From Mactromeris polynyma (lineage: Eukaryota > Mollusca > Bivalvia > Venerida > Mactridae): a stretch of 64,000 bases of DNA. The stretch covers positions 8,991,703 to 9,055,702 of the forward strand of contig JASFXZ010000001.1 of assembly GCA_032209605.1 (NCBI GenBank), written 5' to 3'. The notes beneath the pieces are model-generated. The model saw nothing but the letters and a program-made list of their open reading frames with translations, was not told the DNA's origin and made no database searches. This document shows positions 43,501 to 55,500 of the stretch, piece by piece (the stretch's first letter is position 1; each line of letters starts with the position of its first letter). Made by a program: the position numbers and the translations under genes.

Positions 43501-46500
43501 TTGTATAAAGTTTTATTAAATTCCATCCAGAAGTTTTCAAGTTATGCTCTGGACAAGGAAAATTATCATCGGCGATACAGGGCGACTCCTATATACTTCG
43601 TTTGGCGGGGTATAATAAAATTTGACTGTTGTTTTTAGTTACTCTATTTGCCCAGTAATGATTCAATAAGAGGGTTGATTATAGATTGGTAAAATGTAAA
43701 CAATTACCTGTCCTCGTCTGAATTTTACTCTATTGCTAGCGCATTTATGCAGCAGTCGTTTTCCACCATCACCTTTACTACCATATATGGTAATATACAT
43801 GTTAGCATCAGTAGCAGCACCCCAATGGTCACCCGTATATACCTGCACTTGGTACACAAGTACTGTAATATATAACACCAACATGCTTACAACATTATAA
43901 CCAATCCGTTTTGAAAGCTTTTGTCAATCATATACAGTCAAAATGCAGTGACTTCAGCGATGCAATCACCCCCAAAATCCTTTGAAAACAACAAACAACA
44001 AATGACATTTGATAATGCCAAAATGACCCAAATGCATTACTTCCCTGATTGTAATGTATGACATCCCTTATTGCAATGTATTATCTCCCTTCTTGCAATG
44101 TACTACTTCCCTTATTGTACTGTATTACCTCCCTTCTTGCAATGTTTTACTTCCCTTATAGCAATGTTTTACTTCCCTAATTGTAATGTATTACCTCCCT
44201 TATTGCAAAGTATAACCTCCCTTATTGCAATGTATTACTTCCCTTATTGTAATGTATTACCTCCCTTACTGCGATGTATTACTTCCCTTATTGCAATGTA
44301 TTACCTCCCTTATTGCAATGTATTACCTCCCTTATTGTAATGTATTACCTCCCTTATTGCAATGTATTACTTCCCTTACTGTTATGTATTACCTCCCTTC
44401 TTGTACGATGAATAGAAAACTTACACAATGGTATTGGTTTTCCTACATGGGTAACTGGTAACTCTCTACATAAATCACCATCATCCATATCACGAGCCAA
44501 CCAACGATCAAAACTAAGCACTTGTTCTTCTTCTTTCTTCTCATTTGTCATCCGTACCTAATAAATAATTCACACTATTATTGTAGAGGAGGGGAGTAAA
44601 GAATATTACCTGTAAGTTCAACTGAATAATATATATAATTAAATGGGATTTTTTAATACAGCTTTTCCATTGGTTAGAAGACCCCTGTCAGTCACTTGGC
44701 CTTCAAGCTTGATGGATGGTTTTTGCACATATCAATTCTACAACTGTGATTGTCTTTGAATCATAGCTGTGAGGAGCAAGTGATTTGAAGTCAATGACTA
44801 TAACCATTCGATCACAGAGGCCTCACTCAGTAAATTGGGAAGCACAAAGTTAAAAGAGCAATAGAATTAAATAAAACCAAGGACGAATGAAAACTCCAAG
44901 TGACCCTAAATTTCCCATTCAATGGCCATGAGTTAAAATGTTACAAATATTTTTTTTTCAATTTCTAGTACATGGAATTAAGGTATTATGAAAGAAGTGC
45001 TTACCTCCTGCAAGAACCATCTATTCCATTTATCATAATCCTCTCTACCAACCCGGATCTTATATAACTCTCCAATATTATCTGTCTCAAGCTACACAAA
45101 TATAACAATAAAAAAAATGATACATATATAACAAGCATCAAATGTTGGAATACATACAAAAAATATCAAACATTTATCCTTCAGTTCATGTATTTGTATC
45201 AAAAATGACAAATTCAATAAATACAGTTTACGTACACCCACTGTTTTTTGATAACTTGGTTTATTTTCATTTCTTTCTAGAACTTTATCTTAAATGTGAC
45301 TTAATATTCATTCATGTATAGTTAATAAAGTTCACAGGTTTACACTCATTCCCTGAAACATTAAAAAAGTTCATCATGTTTGAACCCAACCCCACTGGGC
45401 TCTAACTAAGGATCCAGGCTCATCGCACCACCTTATATTTATAAAATAAATCAGTAACGAAATACTTACTTTGAACTGATCAATATTTCCAGGTTCAAAC
45501 GTTTTACTGTTAGGATCAGTGGCATACAGTGTAACTTGATCTGATTTTCCTTTATCTCCATACAATGTTATATGTACTCTACCACCGTTAGATGTTTCAG
45601 ACTCGGCACCCGTAATGATCTCCAGACTGTAGTTTCTCTTACCATCTACTAAAATACAGCCATACAACATTAACTCATTGTGTAATGGGTATTTTTAGAC
45701 ATGTGTCTGAATCTCGTGAATATATCGAGGGTTCAGCGCAAGACTATCCTAACTCCTATGTATTTATATAGGATTTAGTATAGTCTTGCGCTGAACCCTT
45801 GTATTCAGATTTGGTGAAAAAATGAATGTATGGCAATTCCAACAATAAGAAGCTATACTGCAATACCATAAACAAACAAAGGTATTCTACTAAATAAGAA
45901 AACTCCTGATTTTTTTTGTATTTAAATATAGCTTTTAAATAAATGAATGAACTAAATACATAGGCTTTTAGGAGATTCACATACATATTATCAAATGTTA
46001 ATAATTATCAAGGTATACGGACAAAATCCCTCCGGAACAAATCCCTTACCTCATTTTGCACAAGATGACAAAATCCCCTCCGTGAATTTTACAAGGTGGA
46101 CAAAATCCCCTTCATGAATTTTACAAGAAGGACATAACACCCTCTGATTTTGTCCAGGGGGATTTTGTCCTACACTCACATATCAAGTCATTGCCAAGGT
46201 TATAGTTACAGTTGGACCTTGTTCATTCGACAACCTTCTATCATAATACTCAGCATCCAACGAAACCAACATCAGGTCCAGATGTATCTTCTTAAGCACA
46301 TCGATTGAAATGGGCTATCAGAAACCATGAATTATTTGAAAGGAATTCGAATGAACAAGGTCCGACTGTATATAGAATACAATGTAGTAAGAAAAATGTC
46401 TTCTGAATAATGATTCTATATCCATACTGAAGTCAAACCAGAAAGGTATAGATCAGTTGATATTGAAAACTATCATAAAAAAGAAGATATGTGAAATCAT

Positions 46501-49500
46501 TTTTATTCGCGCAGGACAAATTTTCGCGTATTTCGCGCTTGAAACGGAGCGCGAATTATTGTTATTGTCATATTGTTTATTCAAAGGCGACCGTTCTAAA
46601 TGACATGTTTGATGGTGCATTATGATGACAAGTGATGCAATACTGTCTTCATTTTTTTTTCTTGAAAAAATTGAAATGCGGGAATTTACGCCTGCGCGAA
46701 TTTAGGCCCGCGCGAAACTGCTTTTTTGCCGAATTTAAATGATAACTAAGTATAAATCACAAACATACCTGGTTCATTCTGTTCTTCTTCCTTTTCTTCA
46801 GACTTGTCTGAAATTCACAACAATGAAATTGTGCTAGAGGCTAGAGTAAATATCATGACAAATAAGTAAATGATAATTAATGGTTTGGAGACTTAAACAA
46901 GAAACTTATTTTACAAAAGAACTATACTTTATCTATACTATCTATACTTATCAATTCTAATTCTTTTTACATAAAGAATGATTTAGAACCTGAGCAAAGT
47001 AAGTTTGATCATTTAAGGGGCAATAGGACCCAGTCAATAAATCTGATAGAAATGCAAATAATTAACAATTAAACAGGGTATTTGTTACACAATGAATACT
47101 GTTTGTGCAACTCACATAATGCAAAGTGTTACAGTGCAATTTCATGAAAGACTTAAAGGTTTTTGCTAAACTACTGATTCAAAGGCTTTCTCTAGGGATT
47201 CAGGAAAAAGTCACTGGTCAAATTGTTTTTTCATAGTAATTGTCAATATTGGGTAAAATTAATCAGTAAATTATGTAAAATAGCACTCTTAAATGTCGAA
47301 TTATGTCAGTTACTACTTCATTATGCAAGTTTACTGCTTCTATAGATACAGCAAGGCTCTTACATCATGAAGGCCCTTCAACACAATCATTCTCAAACTG
47401 GTGAGTTTAACCTAGACGAGGGAGCTCCAAAGAGAAAATGTGCAAAAACAATGTGTGAAATAGGGAATTTTCGTGGAATGTTTGGGAAAATGAAGCCTAT
47501 TTGGCACTGTTTGGGAATGGGGCCCATATTTGGCCCTGTGCAACAGCTAGAAAAAGGCCTTGATTCAGTGCAAAAGTTTAGCTTCCATATCTGACAAAAG
47601 AAAGCAGTGAACAACATTCATTCATATTGTGTGAAGTCATACATGTAGCAGCACTATATATACAAAATGTAATACATATTTAACTACAACATATACATAG
47701 GACAAAGCAATAGATATCAAATATGTCAGGAAATTTTTGTGCTAACTTTTTTATAAAATAAAAAAAATATCTATGTAAAGTCACCAGCAATGATTCTATC
47801 ACAAAAATTTCCTGAACAATGCAAGTGACATTTCCCATACACCAGAGTGTGAATGCATAAAGCTATAATTTTCTGCTAAGTAGTTAAGAGTAGTCTCCCA
47901 TTATTCTCAAACCAAGGTTATATACATATACTGGTGCAAACAATATACATGCATATACATTGTGCTGTTTGTGAGTGAGTGTGCGGGTACTAATTATAAG
48001 AAGTACGGTACAAACCAAACATATACGTGTTTATACAATGAACACAATTTTTTACATTTCAATATACATTGTAATCTTCTACTATAACTGCATGAGTTAA
48101 TATAATCATTTCATGTAATGAAACTAATGATGCCCTCGAAGTCACAAAAAGGTAACCAAATATTTTATAAAATGAATCATCAGAATTTTATTAGAAATTT
48201 TCAGTATCAAAGGAACCACTAATACTTTTTCATTTAGCCAATTTTCATGAATATGACGTAGAGGTAAAAAATATGAAAAACTATATTGTATTTCTGCCAT
48301 GTGTATCTAAATTTCTTCATGCAATGTCAAAAACAGAGTATTCAGACTTCAGAAAGAGAAGGATTAGAGTCAACAAAGCATTTAGTCAAGCACTGTTTAT
48401 GGTATCTACAACATCTACCAGTTCAGTCTTATTGCAAGATGTTAAGAATATACAGGAATTTCAGACTAGTGCTGCATTCATTTCTTTCCAATAGAAACAT
48501 GAAACTACTTCAGTTCGAGGTAAAGAAACATTTCAAGAAGGTTACAGGAAGTGAAATTCAACTTATGCCACTTTTACTGTTAATAATAGATATGACATTG
48601 GTAGACCAGATAGTAAGAATGAGAAGAAGGGTGCCCAAACTATGTTCAGTTCTCAGATTGTAGTATATACCGGTACAGTAGACGTTGCACGAGCGACAAC
48701 CTGTATGAGTGACTTTTTTATTAAACGACCAATTAGATTCCCGCAAATGGGATATTGAAACCAACTCTGAATACATTCAGCCCATTAACAATAATTAATG
48801 ATTTGCAACCTAAAGAACCCAATTTGATTGAACCATTGTCATTTTAGAGCAGACAATTTCAAAAAGGTAAGTATGCAATAAAACAAACATATGCAGTGCA
48901 GATTCTCCAGCGCAACAACTGACCAATTCCAGCTGTCACTGAAAGGTTTTTGCTCTAGATAGATTAATTTGGTAGTAAAGTTTTACCAGGGAAAATTGAT
49001 AATACTGTTAAAGAGGTTTTTGTACAACACAGGGTTGCTCTAAAGTGGTTGCACAGTGTACCCCCGTCCCCTTTTATCATTAATGCCGTGCACCATGGTT
49101 GTAAAAGGAGCATTTAGAGATTATACTAATACCTGTGAAGCTTCTAATACAGAGACGATGGCATAGACGCTACAAGTGTAACCAGAGGTGACCAGATTGT
49201 AAGTAAGTGCTCTAGAATACCTTAATACTTTATAAGGGACCTTCATTGCAGGTGATTCGTTTGGAAAACAAAAACTATAACAAAATTATGAAAATATTAC
49301 AGATCACAAAAATCTCCTGTAAATTTGATATCTTTACAATCAAACTGATAAAATAAATATTTAGCAAACAAAATACGTCACTGAATACTATTAGACTGAT
49401 GAAATATAAAATTTAAAGCATTCAGCAACAATATACAACTATATTTCTAAGTACAGGTACAAAGTAATAGCAAAAAATAACAAAAATAGTAGGATAATAT

Positions 49501-52500
49501 TTACACTAAGACTTATACATAGCAACATTTATATTGCATATTCTAGCCATATTTAAGATGAGCATAATAGTAAGATACTGAAGCATGACAACAACGTTAC
49601 AATATAACAACATAAGGACTTACACAACAATGCTTCCATCAAACACTTCTATGTTCACATGCAGGTTGTTAGTTTCACAGAGCGCTTTGTTCCAATCCAA
49701 GTTAGGAATAAATCTTTCAATCCATTTCAGAAATACTTCACAATTAAATACCAATCAATGAGATTTCAACATAACTGTATACAATGAGCATCACTTCATT
49801 TTTTCCAGGACAATGCAATCAACCAATCTCAAACACAGTAATTGTACCCTTTACATAAGAGGACTTGTGCACCATAAATATTAGACTGCTGCTCCGAGAG
49901 CAATATATTTCATAGTTCAAAATATACGATGAAATTAATGTGACCAAAGGAATCTTGATTCAAAGATATCAATGTTTTCTTTTGTAGAAATAATTTTTTT
50001 ATTTCTGCTAAAATCAAATTCATGTAAAAAATCCTGTGTAGAATTTGGTTGAATACTTAAGGCCCTGGATGGTATATAATTCCACGTCATATTGGCGCCA
50101 GATACCTCTTGCAGCATAAGCCAACAAGACATAAGGTACCAGTACTTGGTACATGGTCAGGTACTAATGTTTCTAACAAGGGTTTGCCAGTAACAGGTAT
50201 GGCTGACATTTCTTTATCAACAATTGTTCAAGGTTCATTGCGGGAGCTGTTAAATTGCCTTAAGTAAACACTACATATTAATTTCAACATCAAACCATGC
50301 AATCAAAACAGCAACTACTTCTTTAACATTCGGTACTATTTTCTCATCAATGTTTTGTAAGTTTTCATTAAATGATTAAAGCCAATAAAATCATTTTACT
50401 CCAAGACAACTTTTATCTCAGCACTGGGTGGACCAAAAACAAATGAATTAAGCACGTACAGAAAAGGTTTCAATATTTAAGATCGTAACAGTTTTACAAT
50501 ATATTATCATTATTATTAATCTTTTCTACCTACCAATTTTACAAAATGAAAAATATCATAGCAATGAACACCCACAGGGAGATGATTGAATTTTAGAATG
50601 TTAATATCGCCATTTCTTCTTTTATATAACGACACTATTCCTAAATTTTAGATGTACATGTATGTCAAACAAAAAATATTTTCATTATTGTTATAGACCA
50701 AGCCAAATTTATATTTTCATTATTGTTTTAGACAAGCCAAATTTGGAAACAGACTAAATGGGGTTAGATCACTGAAACCAAATCAGACAAACCTTACCTG
50801 GTGCAACTTTTGATGGAGATGGTTCTAAAATTCAAAATGAACTTATATTTGATTTTATATTAACTCTTTGTAAGAAATTGAAAACAAATCAACCATGTAC
50901 TGACTGATAACTTTGATGATGACAGTAAATCTGAAAGAAAATTGACACAAAGATATTTGTAGCATGGATAGATCTGCCAACAAGGAAATAACTGACTGGC
51001 CAGGTTTTGTACTCTGAAAGAGTTAGACCTACATGAATTTATATGAATTAATGCAAAGTATAATCTGCTTAAGCATTGGACAAACTGCAAATGCTAAGCA
51101 TTTAACTTCATTTAAATAAAACACTTCATTTGGGTTATTTACAAAAATAGTTTGCACTTCATATGAAAAAAAACCATGACAAAATGATCGAATTAAAAAA
51201 CAGAAACTTTCTGTTGGGTAAGAGCAAAATAAAAACATCCAATAACAGTCTAACTCTTGTGTGATGAAATCTGTTTATTTTGCATCTAGATGATTATGAT
51301 AAACTACTAACACATAGATGAAAAATACAGATAAATATTTACAATAACATTTTCATTCATGGTAAGTGGATAAAATGCAAAACTAATACATTAACATCAT
51401 GCGAAAAAATCAGTAAACACACACATACCACATACATACAAGGCAATGACTCCTTCAACATAAACAACTTTTGTAATAAAAGGTGTTCAACTAGAAATAG
51501 CTTATATGAACATAAACAAATGGTTTATGGTAAGAGGATCCTAGTACTTGGAAATGTATTCATTCTTGAACTGCCTCCTCCACGGACATTTACAAACCAA
51601 GCTTCCAGTTTTCCAATTTGATAAGTTTTCTTCTTATTAAAGTATTCAGTAAGAGAAATAATTTCAATTTTAGCACAGAGGTCATTCTCACTAAGCAGAC
51701 TGGTATACAATTATACAGTAAAACATATACATTGTAGTAACGGACCAGTAGAACCAGACCAGACTTAGACTATATAATCAATCGACCAATGATATCAATG
51801 ATACAAATTTTGTAACATTTTAAATACAGTAAAACTGCATATAAAGATACCTCAATATTAAGACCACCTTAAAATTAAGTCCATTTTCACTGTTTTGCTC
51901 TTTATTCAACCTCAATAAGAAGACCACCTCAATAAGAAGACCAGTATTCAAGGGTCACAAGGGTGGTCTTATTATTGAGGTGTTACCGTATTTTGAGAGC
52001 TGTTTCTTGTACATTACAATGTGTAAATACATATTTAAAATACATCAGTAAAATCACACAACATATTTTGACTTCGATTATCACAGACTGAGTAAATGAA
52101 ATATAAAGTGCGCTAAAATGACGAAAAAATGAATCTTTCACATGAATATCAAATATTTAAAGAGATAACTTATGACTTAAGAACTTTGGATAAATTGTGG
52201 TTAAAATACTGAACAAGGTAACTTGGGAGTATTTTGTCACGACATATAATATAAATAAAAACCATAAAATTGAAACTATGGTATTACATGTACAATGGAA
52301 TATAGAACATGAGACATAAAACTAGCTATAATTCTATAATTCATTATTTACAATTACAGGCACTATGTAGGTAATTATGATAAGCTTCATGTGGCATTTA
52401 CCATTAACAGTCAGCGTAATCTTCAATCTCTCAGACATTTCTGAATGTAATACATGTACCATTCTTGCGTAACAGTTACCATTAAGAAATAAATTTCTGT

Positions 52501-55500
52501 TAATACATGAACAAAATGAAACTTTATTTACACATGTGTTAATCCAAACTGCTACAACTGGAAGTTATAGCGTTACAGAGAATGCTGTATGAAATGATTA
52601 CGAGGCCAAACACTGAATTAATACATTGCAATCGTGAAGGCACACAATTAAAATACTCAGGCTGTCAAGAAAGTAACACCACTTGACTCTAACTTAACAA
52701 ATTAATTTCTTGAACTACAATTAAAAGCAAATACAAATAACAAACTGCTTATATATATAACACCATAAATGATTAATGAAATGAACCCCTTATTCTGTTT
52801 AAATAAATGTCACCAGTTTGTACCAAAACCAACTATAATACATATACAATTTTTTATAGCACATTAACAATAGGCCACAATAAATTAATTGCTAGATTAA
52901 CATCCCCTATTCCCTCCTATCCCATTTTTTTGCCATTTTGTATAAAAAAAAATCATTTTTTATTGTCTTTAATAAAGTAAAAGACAGACATCTTAAAGAA
53001 AATATAAAACAGTTTTAAATCAATGAATAATAATCTAGCAATAAATTATAAGGCCTAATACATGTATGGTTAATAATATAATTAGCATTTTTCAACAAGC
53101 ACATGCTTATTCACAAACAGCACAACTAATGAACAGTCATATTAAAGGTTTGCACTTCACAAAGGGAGAGTTATAAAGGGCAGTAACTCTTATCACCTAC
53201 CCTTCACCATCAACGTTCTCTCTATCTTCTGGTCTTCCAAGCTTGTATCTAACCATCTGCAGATAAAAACATAAACCATTTAAATCTCTGAACCAATTGC
53301 TTTATAAGAAATAACAAGGCAATATACTACGCACATGACGACATTCAACGTTCCTGTCACATGGCCATCATACATCACATACATTATCTATATCATGAGT
53401 GTTACATTTAACAGATAACAAAGGCATGATATTTTATAAACACTCTTCCAAAATCCAGCACAATGGATGAAAAATACTTATGAAAGAAATCTAACATGAA
53501 ATCATGACAATAGATCAGATTTACAGAAAGTAATTTGCATCCACAAAGAATGTAACATCTAATGCCCAAACCAATCTACATTACAGTAAACTAAACCAAA
53601 CAAAACTGATTAACCCTTAATCAACATTTCATCTTCCCCAGCCTCTCTGAAAGAGAATAACAATATACAACAAAAACTGAAAACATTATACAATTGTATA
53701 AAAACTCTAACAATATTGATAAACTAAACATTCAACAATATTAAACTACTAAAAGGCTAGAGAAGCCAAAAGATTGAATTTTTACTATTGATTTCATGCA
53801 TACGATTCCCAGTGAGATAATCTTAAACATATTGTAAAAATGTCAATACAGTCAGTTCAATAGCTATAATATTTTACCTATTACATGGGAACACATATTC
53901 CTCAGCAGAGTGCTCGTCCGGTTTGATAACAATTTGTTCGAGATACCAGCCCTCTCCAGCGGCTGTACCATCATGACCAATCACACAACGTTGTAGGTTA
54001 CCAAGGGAAACAGCTTCAATATAAAACTCGTCTACCTGTAAATACATAAATAGTTCAACATTTAAGGGTTAATCAAGTGTTCAATACAGTATTATTACAA
54101 ATATTGAAGGTTTCGAGCAAAACTATTGTAACTCAGTAGAACCAGAACAAGATTCACTTCTATCAATACTGTAAAACAAGCAACACAAGAGGATGAAGAC
54201 TCCCATCTGCAGATTACTTTAACACTTAGAAATAAACTTTCCCAGAAACTGAATTGAACACAATATGTAACCTTTTGTGGATGCACGCAATGACAATCAA
54301 GCCACGACAATAGCTCTTAGTTTTTTCACAATAGACAAGCTCAATATGTCCAAATCAAACTGATCATAAAAACAATAAGCAGTTGATTTCCTACAACCTT
54401 CATGAAAAGTGCTGGAGTTTATAAAACAATCGTGATCACCATACAATATAATAGGTATGTGGTATATTTACCTGTCCTTTTCTGAACTTGTTGTCGTGCT
54501 TGGAGTTACGGAGATACCGTTTTCCCCAATCTCCTTTCTCTCCATGTACAGTGATGTATACCGGGGCATCAGTTTCTGCTTGCTCCTCCTTACCAGTATA
54601 TACCGTCACCATATAATGATGGACTGAAATATACACATGATGGGCAGTATGAAAATGGGAAAAGGGAGGCATAGTGGTTAAGGGATTGAGTACCTGACTC
54701 TTGATGCAAAGGTCTAGAGTTCAAATCCTGAATTGGGCACGGTCGAACCACGCACTTCACAATCCCTAAATTTGGTGCGAGTACTGGTTATTAACCCAGC
54801 AAGCAGTCACAGACAGTGATTAATATAAATTGTTTCACAATTGATGTAAAATAAATAAGTTTCAACTAAAATGGGTACATTGTTGTTCATGCCAAATACA
54901 AGCCCTTCTGACAATGACAGTAGTAGTGGATCTGTGGTCCAGTGGTAACCAGTGGACTTGTAATCCAGGGATCGCAGGTTTGATTCCCCGCTCCATCACT
55001 GACAGTAGTAACAGTCTTTTGGACGAGACTTTGAAAAACTGAGGTCCCGCGTATGATGCTTTACATCAAGCACGTAAAAAGAACCAGGGGTCTTTCTGGA
55101 ACTGGGGCATCTCCTGTATCATGCATTATCCTCCAAAAATCTTAAATGACTAACGATCTTCCGGAGGCATTGCCCATATGGGAAACCGGTGGCGACGATA
55201 AATAAACGCAAATACAACAACAGCAGTAGAAAATAATGTGTCACAGTTTTCACCTAAGGTCCAAATTAAGGGTTGTTTAACAATTAAATTTCACTGCCAT
55301 CATCAATTGTGGATTAATTCATCAACATTATTTTGTGTTACAGAACTGTTACAGATTAAGACTACACCAAATATCGTCCAATCAAAATGTAGCTTACAAA
55401 TAAAATTATGTCATTGCAAATGGTTCAAAAGTCTTTATTGAAATGATCAAAGATACAACTGAAGAATGACAAAATGTGGATTTAATATGTATTAAACCTA

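Noticed and set aside
36105..44404. Regular arrays resembling CRISPR repeats
   Set aside because: Units are contiguous with no unique spacers, there are no cas genes, and the context is a eukaryotic gene.
44071..44461. Plus-strand frames with repeated YYFPYCNVLPPLLQ peptide
   Set aside because: Direct translation of the 22-base tandem array; no gene.
47367..47617. Open frames on both strands around 47.4-47.6 kb
   Set aside because: The sequence (repeated TTTGGGAAxxG and GGGCCCATATTTGG phrases) looks like a dispersed repeat; open on both strands by composition.
48286..48663. 125-codon plus-strand frame in the intron between exons 8 and 9
   Set aside because: No recognisable domain or consistent codon pattern, overlapping a second open frame; chance or decayed repeat is likelier.
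20578..55000. tRNA-like box A/box B sequences at 20.6, 31.7, 41.0, 54.7 and 54.9 kb
   Set aside because: Cloverleaf stems are broken and each is followed by a SINE body, so they are not tRNA genes.
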